From assembly GCA_038321545.1 (NCBI GenBank), contig JBBQFB010000001.1, forward strand, positions 1-64,000: DNA of 64,000 nucleotides, given 5' to 3'. The notes beneath the pieces are model-generated. The model did not search any database and was not told where the DNA came from. It saw only the letters and a list, made by a program, of their open reading frames with translations. Each line of letters starts with the position of its first letter. Positions within the stretch are counted from its first letter, which is position 1. This stretch comes from VFJZ01 sp038321545. Lineage in GTDB: Bacteria; Actinomycetota; Thermoleophilia; Gaiellales; F1-60-MAGs149. Position numbers and translations under genes: made by a program. Shown here piece after piece: positions 25,010 through 33,482 of the stretch.

Positions 25010-25015
25010 AGTCTA
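25010..25015 (-). promoter_or_regulatory. -10 element of the OB/HD-nadE operon (leaderless type)
   Basis: TAGACT on the minus strand, 6 bases before ATG 25003. Confidence 0.6.
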
Positions 25016-25038
25016 CCCGGACACCTGTGGAGGAGGGT

Positions 25039-25044
25039 TACGAT
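25039..25044 (+). promoter_or_regulatory. -10 element of the DUF1015 gene (leaderless type)
   Basis: TACGAT, 6 bases before GTG 25051. Confidence 0.6.
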
Positions 25045-25050
25045 CCGCCG

Positions 25051-26262
25051 GTGACGCCACGGGCTGGGGCAACGGTGCGGCCCTTCCGGGCGTTGCACTT
25101 CGATCAGGAGAAGGTGCCGATCGCCGATGCGATCGCGCCGCCGTTCGATGTGGTCAGCGACGTCCAGGCGCGGGCGCTGGCGGCGCGCTCGCCGTTCAAC
25201 ATGGTGCACCTGATCCTGCCCGGCCCCGGGCAGGAGCGCCACGTGCACGAACAGATCTGCGCGTGGCGGCGCGACGGCGCGCTGGTGCTGGACACCGAGC
25301 CCGCCTACTACTGGCTCGAGGAGCAGTACACCGCTCCGGACGGCACCCGGCGCACGCGGGGCGGGTTCATCGGGCTCGTCCACATCGAGCCGTACGATCG
25401 GCACATCGTGCTGCGCCACGAGCGGGTTCGGGAGGTGCCCGTCGCCGGCCGCCTCGACCTGCTGCGCGCGACCCGCGCCCACCTGTCCCCCATCTTCGGC
25501 GTGTACCACGACGCCGAACACCGGGCCGAGCTGGCGCTGCTCGCAGGGCGCGACCCCGAGCCGATGTTCGACGTGACGGGCGACGACGGCACCCGGCACA
25601 AGCTGTGGCGGTGCCGCACCGGGCACGCCCAGGTGGCGGCTGCGCTCGCGGAGTCGACGGTGCTGGTCGCAGACGGGCACCACCGCTACGAGACGGCGCT
25701 GCGGTACGCGCAGGAGCGCGGAGCGGACGACGAGCGGGCGGCCTTCCTGCCGGTGTACCTCGCGAACGCCGACGACGGTCTCGTCATCTACCCGACGCAC
25801 CGCATCGTCTCGGGCGTGCCCGACGCGCTGCAGGCCGGGCTCGCCGGCGCGCTGCGCGACCAGGGTCTCGACGTGTCGGAGGCCACCGATCCCGAGGCCG
25901 CGCTGGCCGGCGTGCAGGGGCGATCCGCCCTGGTCGTGGTACGCGAGTGGCGTCCGGCGCTGCTCGCGCAGGGAGACCCGGGCGTGGACTCGGCCCTCGC
26001 GCAGGACGCGCTGCTCGGCCCGATCCTGGGGCTCGACGCGGCGGCCGTCTCGCGCACCGACCGCATCAGCTACAGCCACCGGGCGGACGAGGCGATCGCG
26101 CGGGCCAAGGGCGATACGATCGCGATCCTGCTGCGGGCACCGACCATCGCCCAGGTCGAGGAGACGGCGCTCGGGTCGCGGACGATGCCGCAGAAGTCGA
26201 CCTACTTCTATCCGAAGACCGTCGACGGGCTCGTGTTCTACGGCCTCGACGACTGCACCTGA
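25051..26262 (+). CDS. DUF1015 family protein
   Basis: 403 residues from GTG 25051. The conserved family features are VRPFRALHF at the start, APPFDVVSD, and VADGHHRYETALRYA in the middle. The last part reads RISYSHRADEAIARAKGDT and GSRTMPQKSTYFYPK. DUF1015 proteins are widespread in bacteria and archaea and sometimes sit near serine or glycerate metabolism genes; no biochemical role is firmly established. No signal peptide. It is followed after 44 bases by the Mrp/ApbC gene, which has its own promoter. Confidence 0.9.
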   Translation: MTPRAGATVRPFRALHFDQEKVPIADAIAPPFDVVSDVQARALAARSPFNMVHLILPGPGQERHVHEQICAWRRDGALVLDTEPAYYWLEEQYTAPDGTRRTRGGFIGLVHIEPYDRHIVLRHERVREVPVAGRLDLLRATRAHLSPIFGVYHDAEHRAELALLAGRDPEPMFDVTGDDGTRHKLWRCRTGHAQVAAALAESTVLVADGHHRYETALRYAQERGADDERAAFLPVYLANADDGLVIYPTHRIVSGVPDALQAGLAGALRDQGLDVSEATDPEAALAGVQGRSALVVVREWRPALLAQGDPGVDSALAQDALLGPILGLDAAAVSRTDRISYSHRADEAIARAKGDTIAILLRAPTIAQVEETALGSRTMPQKSTYFYPKTVDGLVFYGLDDCT

Positions 26263-26294
26263 CGCGGGCTGACCGGCGGCGGCCCGCGGTGTCG

Positions 26295-26300
26295 TACCCT
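26295..26300 (+). promoter_or_regulatory. -10 element of the Mrp/ApbC gene (leaderless type)
   Basis: TACCCT, 6 bases before ATG 26307. Confidence 0.6.
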
Positions 26301-26306
26301 TCGGTC

Positions 26307-27449
26307 ATGGCGCTGCCCCCCGAGTCCGCGATCATCGAGGCGCTCTCCCGGGTCCAGGACCCGGAGCTGCGACGGAGCCTGACCGAGCTCGAGATGGTGC
26401 GACACGTCGAGATCTCCGACGACGGCGTCGTGTCGGTGCTGATCGCGCTGACCGTCCCCGGCTGCCCGCTAAAGGCCAAGATCGAAGGCGATATCACCGC
26501 CGAGCTGCGCCACATCGACGGCGTGACCGGCGTCGCGGTGGCGTTCACGCACATGACCGAGGAGGAGCGCGCCGCGCTCGGCACCCGGCTGCGCGGCGGC
26601 GCGGACACCGGCGGTGCGAAGCGCGAGAAGAAGGGCCTCGCGATCGACAACCGCACGCGGGTGATCGCCGTGGCGTCCGGCAAGGGCGGCGTCGGCAAGT
26701 CGTCGCTGACCGTCAACCTCGCGATCGCGCTGCGAGCCCAGGGCCACGAGGTCGGCATCATCGACGCCGACATCTACGGGTTCTCCATTCCGGGCATGCT
26801 CGGCATCGACCAGCGGCCGGTGACGTTCGACGGCATGATCCTGCCGCCCGTCGCGCACGAGGTGAAGACGATCTCGATCGGCTACTTCCTCGATGACGAG
26901 GGCGCCGTCATGTGGCGCGGGCCGATGCTGCACCGAGCGCTCGAGCAGTTCATGACCGACGTGCACTGGGGCGGCATCGACTACCTGCTGATCGACATGC
27001 CACCCGGCACCGGCGACATCGCGATCTCGCTCGGCCAGCTGTTCACCGAGGCCGGCCGCAAGGTCGAGTCGATCATCGTGACGACGCCGAACCAGGCCGC
27101 GCAACGCGTCGCCGAGCGTGCGGCGGCGGTTGCGCACCGCATGAAGATGGAGATCGCAGGCGTCGTCGAGAACATGAGCTACCGCGTCTGCCCGTGCTGC
27201 GGCGAGCGCGACGAGGTGTTCGGCGCCGGCGGCGGCGAGGCGCTGGCCGCCAAGATCGGTGTCCCGTTGCTGGCGCAGATCCCGCTCGAGCCCGCTGTCC
27301 GCGCCGGCGGCGACACCGGTGTGCCCGTGATGGTGACCGAGCCGGACTCGCCGGCATCGCTCGCGATCGCCGAGCTGGCCCGGCAGCTGGTGCGCACCGG
27401 CAAGCCGGATCCGGCGCAGCGCATGACCCGCCGCCTGCAGGTCCTCTAG
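26307..27449 (+). CDS. apbC: Mrp/ApbC-type P-loop Fe-S cluster carrier
   Basis: 380 residues. An N-terminal MIP18/DUF59 domain (about 5-95: IIEALSRVQDPELRRSLTEL, TVPGCPLKAKIEGDI) precedes the Mrp ATPase domain. That domain has the deviant Walker A VASGKGGVGKSS, GIIDADIYGFSIP, LLIDMPPGTGDI and the CxxC pair CPCCGE that binds the cluster in dimers. It carries 4Fe-4S clusters to target enzymes; the nuo operon downstream is a large consumer, although no direct link is shown. DUF59 fused to Mrp is common in actinobacteria. Confidence 0.93.
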   Translation: MALPPESAIIEALSRVQDPELRRSLTELEMVRHVEISDDGVVSVLIALTVPGCPLKAKIEGDITAELRHIDGVTGVAVAFTHMTEEERAALGTRLRGGADTGGAKREKKGLAIDNRTRVIAVASGKGGVGKSSLTVNLAIALRAQGHEVGIIDADIYGFSIPGMLGIDQRPVTFDGMILPPVAHEVKTISIGYFLDDEGAVMWRGPMLHRALEQFMTDVHWGGIDYLLIDMPPGTGDIAISLGQLFTEAGRKVESIIVTTPNQAAQRVAERAAAVAHRMKMEIAGVVENMSYRVCPCCGERDEVFGAGGGEALAAKIGVPLLAQIPLEPAVRAGGDTGVPVMVTEPDSPASLAIAELARQLVRTGKPDPAQRMTRRLQVL

Positions 27450-27501
27450 CTCACCCTTCGGAGGGACGCCGCGCGGCATCCCCCTTTCCGATGGTCTTAG
27501 G

Positions 27502-28575
27502 GTGATCGACGAGCTGAACACTCTCGCCCTGATGCGGGCCCGCGACCAGGGGCGAGCGCTGCTCGCCACGGTCCGCCGGGCCATGATCGAGGTCGAGCGC
27601 CCCGCGCGCCACGCTCTGGTGTGCCTCCTCGCCGACGGGCATCTCCTGATCGAGGACGTCCCCGGCGTCGGCAAGACGACGCTGGCGCGCATCATCGCGC
27701 GGGCCATCGGCGGCCACGACTCGCGCATCCAGTGCACCGCCGACCTGGTGCCGTCCGACATCATCGGCATCGAGATCCGGTCCGACAATCCGGCGTTGCG
27801 GCCGCACGTGTTCGATCCGGGCCCGCTGTTCGCGAACGCGGTCGTGCTGGACGAGGTCAACCGCGCGACGCCGAAGCTCCAGGCGGCGCTGTTCGAGGCG
27901 ATGGAGGAGCGGTTCGTCTCGGTCGCCAAGAAGCGCCATCCGTTGCCGCGCCCGTTCTTCGTGGTGGCGACGATGAACCCGTATAACCCGGAGGAGGACA
28001 CCTTCCGGCTCGCCCACGGCCAGCGCGACCGGTTCGCGATCGCGACCGCGATCGGCTACCCGTCGGAGCGCGGCGAGGTCGACCTGCTCGACCGGTTCGC
28101 CGGGTACGACGCGCTCGCCGATATCGATCCGATCGTGGCGCCGGGCGACGTCGTCAAGGTGCAGCGTGGCGTCGCGCTCGTGCACGTGCCGGACATCGCG
28201 CGGGAGTACATCGTCAAGCTGGTGCGCGCGACGCGTGACTTCGAGGGCGTCAACGTCGGCGCCTCGCCGCGCGCCGCGCTGTCGCTGCAGCGGTGCTGCC
28301 AGGCGCTCGCGCTGATCTCCGACTCCACCGAGGTGCAGCCCGACCACGTGCAGGAGCTGTTCGTGCCGTGCCTCGCGCACCGCATGCAGTTCCTGCCGGG
28401 CGTCGACGCCAACGCGACCGCGCAGGCCATCCTGGAGTCGGTGACGGCCCCCGCGTGGAAGAAGCCGAAGCTGGTCGCTGCCGTCGACGACCTCCTCGAA
28501 GCGCATGTGCCGGCGCCGCTGTCGGCCGACCTGCCGGGCGTCAGCCGCCTGCAGCGCCGCCTCGAAGGCGGCTGA
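27502..28575 (+). CDS. MoxR-family AAA+ ATPase
   Basis: 357 residues from GTG 27502. Walker A EDVPGVGKTTLA (about 51-62), the MoxR pore-region GPLFANAVVLDEVNRATPK (Walker B), ALFEAMEERFVSV, and sensor 1 FVVATMNPYNPEEDT are intact. MoxR ATPases act as chaperones or metal-inserting remodellers and nearly always neighbour a DUF58 or von Willebrand A-domain gene. None follows here: the next 338 bases are non-coding and the next gene is on the opposite strand. Its substrate is therefore unknown. Confidence 0.92.
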   Translation: MIDELNTLALMRARDQGRALLATVRRAMIEVERPARHALVCLLADGHLLIEDVPGVGKTTLARIIARAIGGHDSRIQCTADLVPSDIIGIEIRSDNPALRPHVFDPGPLFANAVVLDEVNRATPKLQAALFEAMEERFVSVAKKRHPLPRPFFVVATMNPYNPEEDTFRLAHGQRDRFAIATAIGYPSERGEVDLLDRFAGYDALADIDPIVAPGDVVKVQRGVALVHVPDIAREYIVKLVRATRDFEGVNVGASPRAALSLQRCCQALALISDSTEVQPDHVQELFVPCLAHRMQFLPGVDANATAQAILESVTAPAWKKPKLVAAVDDLLEAHVPAPLSADLPGVSRLQRRLEGG

Positions 28576-28913
28576 GCCGCGCCGACAAGAGGCGAGGCTC
28601 ATTGCAGACCCCGCAGCGCACACCGCCGGCGTTTGGCGAAAATCGCGAGGGTCTGACCCCCGTGGCCGGGCGTTTCGGGGTCAGACCCCAGAACGCAATG
28701 TGCCGGAAGGCGCGCATCTTGACCGATCTGTCGCACGGCGTTCTGTTACGGCGCGGAGCGAGACGACCGGGTGCGTTGGAGCCGTGGTGGACTGGCGGGG
28801 TGCAATCTGCACAGCGATTGCCAGCGCCGGCCCGGATCCGGTTCGGCGCCGGCGACCGGCACCTACGGCGCACCTCGTCGACCGCCGGGGCGCCCATCGC
28901 AGACGCCGACTGG
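28576..28913. other. Non-coding spacer after moxR
   Basis: 338 bases between convergent genes. A long perfect inverted repeat lies at 28649-28688. Nothing else that I can name is present, and no frame has gene-like character. Confidence 0.55.
28649..28688. repeat. Palindromic REP-like element / bidirectional terminator
   Basis: GGGTCTGACCCC (28649-28660) and GGGGTCAGACCC (28677-28688) are exact inverse complements around a 16-base loop. Each arm is itself partly palindromic (GGGTC/GACCC). Such GGGTCTGACCCC motifs are scattered in many bacterial genomes as REP-like sequences (general knowledge). Lying between convergent genes, it could end both transcripts. Confidence 0.6.
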
Positions 28914-29627
28914 CTAGAACGACTGGCGGTCGCCCGGCCGCAGCGGATACACCGTCACGCCCTGCAGGCCAAGCTTCGCAATCTCCTCCTGCACCGCCTC
29001 CGGCGTGCCCGTCAGCGCAGGGAACGTCCCCCAATGGCCCCCCATCACATGCTTCACGCCCAGCAGGCGCACCGCGTGGGCGGCCTCGAGCGGGCCCATC
29101 GTGTACATGTCCCCGATCGGGAGAATCGCGACGTCGGGCCGGTAGATCTCGCCGATCAGAGCCATGTCGGAGAACACGCAGGTATCGCCGGCCTGATAGA
29201 CGCGGAACCCGTCGGCGAACGTGATCACGAACCCGGCCGGCTCGCCGCCGTAGCCGACGACCGCCTCACCGTCGACGATGCTGCCCGAGTGGATCGCGTG
29301 CGTCATCGTGAATCGGATCCCGAGCTGCTCGACGGTGCCGCCGGTGTTGAAGCCGACGACGTCCACGCCCTTGCCGCCGAAGTGCATTGCGAGCTCGTAC
29401 TTGGCGAGCACCGGGCACCCGTGCTTGGCATGCACGGCCTCGACATCGGCGATGTGATCGCCGTGGCCATGGGTCAGTAGCACGAGGTCGACGCGCTGCG
29501 GATCGCGCAGCGCTTCGGGAATGGTCGGAGCCGTCAGCCACGGGTCGACGAGGACGTGCGTGCCATCCGCGGTCGTGTGACCCCACGTGCCGTGGCCATA
29601 CCAGGTGATCTCGACGCTGCTCCCCAT
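28914..29627 (-). CDS. UPF0173-type metal-dependent hydrolase (MBL fold)
   Basis: 237 residues from ATG 29627, with GGAGG 8 bases upstream; an upstream in-frame ATG at 29663 overlaps the neighbour's promoter. VEITWYGHGTWGH, LLTHGHGDHIAD, VGYGGEPAGFVI, VYQAGDTCVFSDM, PIGDMYTMGP and MGGHWGTFP are the conserved blocks of the UPF0173/YtkL family, whose substrate is not known. Metal ligands of the beta-lactamase fold are complete. Divergent from the YbjN-like gene. Confidence 0.9.
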   Translation of the reverse strand: MGSSVEITWYGHGTWGHTTADGTHVLVDPWLTAPTIPEALRDPQRVDLVLLTHGHGDHIADVEAVHAKHGCPVLAKYELAMHFGGKGVDVVGFNTGGTVEQLGIRFTMTHAIHSGSIVDGEAVVGYGGEPAGFVITFADGFRVYQAGDTCVFSDMALIGEIYRPDVAILPIGDMYTMGPLEAAHAVRLLGVKHVMGGHWGTFPALTGTPEAVQEEIAKLGLQGVTVYPLRPGDRQSF

Positions 29628-29672
29628 CGCGAAGCTCCTCCTCGACCGTTTCGGCAGGAGCATACTTCCGCC

Positions 29673-30551
29673 GTGACCGGGAGCCAGTACGGGGGAACCG
29701 AGGGTCAGGTGCGCCGTGCACTGGACGGCGTGTACGAGCGGCTCGACCCCGGAGACGCGCTGTGGCGCTGCACGGCCGGGCCGTACCGCACACCCGTCGC
29801 TGTCGTCGTCGCGGACGGCCCGGTGGTCGTGTCCCGCGCCACCGTGCTACCCGCCGCGGAGCTGACCGGCCCACTGGCGCGGGCCGTCGTGATCGAACAT
29901 GACACGCTGCTGTTCGGCCGGTTCGCTCAGGCCGACGGCGCGATCCGGGTCGAGCACGCCATCGTCGGCGGCCACACGATGAACGAGCAGGAGGTTCGGA
30001 TCGCGGTGTGGGCCGTCGGCTGGGCCGCCGGCGCGTACCGGCCGCGCTGGGAGCGGCACCTCGCGGGGGAGGTGCTGACAGGCGGCGAGCCGGTGCCCGG
30101 CGTCGCTGCACGCCGCGGGGCCGAGGAGCGCGTGGCCTCCACGCAGGCGCGGGTCGAGCGGTTCCTGAAGGAGGAGCACGGGGGATTCGCGTACGACGAG
30201 GCGTGGGGCTACCACGGTCCGTTCGGATCGACGCGGGTGTTCGTGTCGGTGCGCCACGTGCTCGAGACGTCGACCGCCGTGCTGGTCGCCTCGCCCGTGC
30301 TGTCGGGCGTCGAGCTCACCGACGCGCTCGCCCTGGACGTCGCCGAGCTGACCGCGGCGCGCTCCTTCGGCCGGTTCGCCTACGCGGCCGAGCGGTCGGA
30401 GCTATGGGCGGAGCACGCCATCCTCGGCGACGACCTCGATCCGGAGGAGCTGGCGGCGGCCATCACTGCCGTCGCAGAGCTGGGCGACGGCGAGGACGAC
30501 CGGCTGCAGGCCGCGCACGGCGGCCGCCGCTACGCCGACCTCACCCGCTGA
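29673..30551 (+). CDS. YbjN-like protein with internal duplication
   Basis: 292 residues from GTG 29673, with a -10-like CATACT 6 bases upstream. Two similar halves are visible. The first (about 25-120) contains LLFGRFAQADGAIRVEHAIVGG followed by a helix; the second (about 185-280) contains SFGRFAYAAERSELWAEHAILGD followed by a helix. The shared pattern FGRFA-EHAI-G marks tandem copies of a domain resembling YbjN or type III secretion chaperone folds. No signal or membrane segment. It ends one base from convergent nuoN. Function unknown. Confidence 0.75.
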   Translation: MTGSQYGGTEGQVRRALDGVYERLDPGDALWRCTAGPYRTPVAVVVADGPVVVSRATVLPAAELTGPLARAVVIEHDTLLFGRFAQADGAIRVEHAIVGGHTMNEQEVRIAVWAVGWAAGAYRPRWERHLAGEVLTGGEPVPGVAARRGAEERVASTQARVERFLKEEHGGFAYDEAWGYHGPFGSTRVFVSVRHVLETSTAVLVASPVLSGVELTDALALDVAELTAARSFGRFAYAAERSELWAEHAILGDDLDPEELAAAITAVAELGDGEDDRLQAAHGGRRYADLTR

Positions 30552-30552
30552 C

Positions 30553-32016
30553 CTACGGCGCCGCGAGCAGCGTCGAGGCGGCCGCGCCGGCCCAGTCCAG
30601 CACATCGGGCGGATACACGCCCAGCCAGACGATCACGGCGACGGCCAGCACCGCGCAGAGGCCGCCCCACGCAGTGCCCGGCGCCGCCGGCAGCATCGCG
30701 CTCGACTCGCGGCTGCGGTCGTACAGCGCGAGGCCGATGCGCAGGTAGTACCCGAGGCTGATCACGGTCGACGCGACGCCGACGATGGCGAGGTAGGTGT
30801 AGTCCGCATCGACCGCGGCGGCGAACAGGTAGAACTTCGCGAGGAAGCCGGCGGTCGGCGGGAAGCCGCCCAGCGACAGCAGGAAGATCGCGAGCGACGC
30901 GCCCAGGACGGGCCTCGAGAAGCCCCATCCGCGGAGCGACTCGAGGGTCGCCGGCTCGCCGGTCTCGCGCTCGCGGATCGCGACGACCGTGAACGCGCCG
31001 ACGCTGGTCACGGCGTACACGGCGAGGTAGAACAGCAGCGCCTTCGCGCCCGCCTCACCCGACACGACCGCCATCAGCAGGTAGCCCGCGTGACCGACGG
31101 ACGAGTACGCGAGGATCCGCTTCAGGTTCGTCTGCCGCAGCGCGGCGATGTTGGCGAACAGCATCGTGATGATCGACGCGGCCGCCAGCGCGGGCCGCCA
31201 GACGTCGCCCATCGCGGGCAGCGCCTGCACCAGCACGCGGAACAGGGCCGCGAAGGCCGCCGCCTTGGTGGCGGCCGACATGAACGCGGTCACCGGCGTC
31301 GGCGCGCCCTCGTACACGTCGGGCGTCCACATGTGGAACGGGACGACCGCGATCTTGAACCCGAGCCCCGCCAGCACCAGCGCCGTGCCCGCCAGCGCGA
31401 GCAAGCTGTGCGGATCATGCGCGACGCCCTTCGCGACCGCGGGGAAGTCGAACGAGCCGGTCGCTCCGTACAGGAACGCTGCGCCGTACAGGAGGATCGC
31501 AGAGCCGATCGAGCCGAGCACGAGATACTTGAGCCCGGCCTCGAGGGAGGCCGAGCTGCGGGTCTCGAATGCGCACAGCGCGTACAGCGAGATCGAGAAC
31601 ATCTCGAGCGTGACGAACAGCGAGATGAACGAGTTGGACGCCGCGAGCAGGTCCATGCCGGCTGCGGCGACCAGCAGGAAGGCGACGAACTCCGGCCCGT
31701 GCTCGCGCAGCCGCGACCAGCCGTAGGCGCCCATCAGCGTCAGCAGGCCGGAGCCGGCCACGATCACGCGGACGACGTTCGCGAACCGGTCGACGATGAA
31801 CTGGTCCTGGAGGACGTTCCAGGCACCGCCGCCGTAGTCCCAGATCACGCCGACGGCGACCAGCGAGCCGATGAAGCAGCCCATGCCGACGAACATCGCG
31901 AGGTCCCGGGCCCGGCGATCGCGCACGGCGACCGCGGCCAGCAGCAGGAACCCGGCGCCGCCGAGCAGGATCAGGTCGGGCGCAAGGGCGCTCCACTGGA
32001 CGTGCGGGATCGTCAC
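30553..32016 (-). CDS. nuoN: NADH-quinone oxidoreductase subunit N
   Basis: 487 residues, last gene of the operon. An antiporter-like membrane subunit of complex I with about 14 helices and one of three parallel proton channels. LFVTLEMFSISLYALCAF carries the key glutamate, and the TM8-like HMWTPDVYEGAPTPVTAFMS is typical of NuoN. GTG 32016 overlaps the nuoM stop as GTGA. No further gene or clear terminator follows before the convergent YbjN-like gene. Confidence 0.96.
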   Translation of the reverse strand: MTIPHVQWSALAPDLILLGGAGFLLLAAVAVRDRRARDLAMFVGMGCFIGSLVAVGVIWDYGGGAWNVLQDQFIVDRFANVVRVIVAGSGLLTLMGAYGWSRLREHGPEFVAFLLVAAAGMDLLAASNSFISLFVTLEMFSISLYALCAFETRSSASLEAGLKYLVLGSIGSAILLYGAAFLYGATGSFDFPAVAKGVAHDPHSLLALAGTALVLAGLGFKIAVVPFHMWTPDVYEGAPTPVTAFMSAATKAAAFAALFRVLVQALPAMGDVWRPALAAASIITMLFANIAALRQTNLKRILAYSSVGHAGYLLMAVVSGEAGAKALLFYLAVYAVTSVGAFTVVAIRERETGEPATLESLRGWGFSRPVLGASLAIFLLSLGGFPPTAGFLAKFYLFAAAVDADYTYLAIVGVASTVISLGYYLRIGLALYDRSRESSAMLPAAPGTAWGGLCAVLAVAVIVWLGVYPPDVLDWAGAAASTLLAAP

Positions 32017-33482
32017 TTCGCGGCCTCCGTCGCAGCGGGCACGGCGAGCTGCGATGCCGGAATGTCGACCCGGCGGGTGACGGCGTGCGGGTAGAACGAG
32101 AGCGCAAGCACGGCCGCGACGAGCGGGATGATGGCGTAGAAGGCGCCCGAGCTCAGCTCCGGCGGGTTGGATGCACCGACCGCGTCGCCCTCACGGTCGT
32201 GCAGCAGCGCGGAGATCCACCGGAGCATGTACATGGCTGCGAGCACCACGGCCAGCGACGCGATCACACCGACCGCGGCCTTCGCCTCGAACGCGCCCAG
32301 CAACACCAGGAACTCCGACGCGAACGCGCTGGAGCCCGGCACGGCGAGCACGGAGACGCCGACGATTATGACGATGGTCGCGAGCACCGGCCGTCCGCGG
32401 GCGAGACCGCCGAGCCGCGCGAACGCGTCCTGGCCGGTGGTGTGCGAGATCCAGCCGGCGAGCAGGAACAGCGCGGCCGACAACAGGCCGTGGTTGACCA
32501 TCTGGAACGCGGCGCCGGTGGCACCCTGGTCGTTGAGCGCGAAGATGCCGAGCGTCACGAGGCCCATCTGCGCGATCGACGAGTACGCGATCACGCCCCG
32601 CGCGTCCGGCTGGCGGAACGCAAGCAGTGAGCCGTACAGGAGGCCGATCACGGCCGCCGTGACGAGGATCCAGCGGAAGTCGGAGACCGGCTGCGGGAAG
32701 ATCGGCAGCACGATCCGCAGGAAGCCGTACGCGCCGGCCTTCGACGCGACACCGGACAGCACGGCCGCCACCTCGGGTGGCGCGCTGCGGTACGCGTCGG
32801 GCACCCAGCCGTGCAACGGCCACACCGGGGCCTTGATCGCGAACGCCAGGATGAACGCCGCGAACACCCAGTTCGAGCTCGATGTACCGACCTCGGCGAG
32901 GTCGAACGAGCCGGCCTTGAGGCCGATCACGATCATCCCGACCAGCATCAGCAGCGTGCCCACGAACGTGTAGAGGAGGAACTTCAGCGTGCCCTTGCGG
33001 CGCTCGGGCCCGCCCCAGATGCCGATCAGGAAGTAGAGCGGGATCAGCATCGCCTCGAACCCGACGTAGAACAGGATCAGGTCGCGAGCGCAGAACACGA
33101 GGATCAGCGCCGACTCCAGCACCAGCAGCAGCACGAAGTACGGCCGGCCGCGGTACCGGCCCTCCCACGCCGCGTAGCCGAGCGCGCACGTCATCACGAG
33201 CACGGTCATGCAGACCATCACCAGCGACAGGCCGTCGATGCCGACGTGGTAGCGGACGCCCAGATCGGTCAGCCACGCCCTGTTCGTCTCGAACGCGAAC
33301 GTGCCGTCGGTCGGCGTGTCGGGGATGATCGTGCGGAGCAGCCAGTAGATCGGCAGCACCTGGGCGGCGACGGCGACCATCGCGAGAGCCTCGCGCGACA
33401 GGGGCAGGACCAGCACGACCAGCGCGACGAGGAGCGGGAAGACGATCAGCGCCGTGGCGTTGACGGTGTAGACGTCGAACAT
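32013..33482 (-). CDS. nuoM: NADH-quinone oxidoreductase subunit M
   Basis: 489 residues from ATG 33482, which shares one base with the nuoL stop. Antiporter-like proton-channel subunit. YVGFEAMLIPLYFLIGIWGG carries the channel glutamate, FAIKAPVWPLHGWVPDAY the lysine and histidine of the broken helix, and VNHGLLSAALFLLAGW is the NuoM signature. Length and helix number are normal. Confidence 0.96.
   Translation of the reverse strand: MFDVYTVNATALIVFPLLVALVVLVLPLSREALAMVAVAAQVLPIYWLLRTIIPDTPTDGTFAFETNRAWLTDLGVRYHVGIDGLSLVMVCMTVLVMTCALGYAAWEGRYRGRPYFVLLLVLESALILVFCARDLILFYVGFEAMLIPLYFLIGIWGGPERRKGTLKFLLYTFVGTLLMLVGMIVIGLKAGSFDLAEVGTSSSNWVFAAFILAFAIKAPVWPLHGWVPDAYRSAPPEVAAVLSGVASKAGAYGFLRIVLPIFPQPVSDFRWILVTAAVIGLLYGSLLAFRQPDARGVIAYSSIAQMGLVTLGIFALNDQGATGAAFQMVNHGLLSAALFLLAGWISHTTGQDAFARLGGLARGRPVLATIVIIVGVSVLAVPGSSAFASEFLVLLGAFEAKAAVGVIASLAVVLAAMYMLRWISALLHDREGDAVGASNPPELSSGAFYAIIPLVAAVLALSFYPHAVTRRVDIPASQLAVPAATEAAK

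Noticed and set aside
22448..25054. Very long plus-strand open frame opposite nadE and the OB/HD gene
   Set aside because: Antisense shadow: both genes on the other strand have full family motifs, and the frame has biased, motif-free composition.
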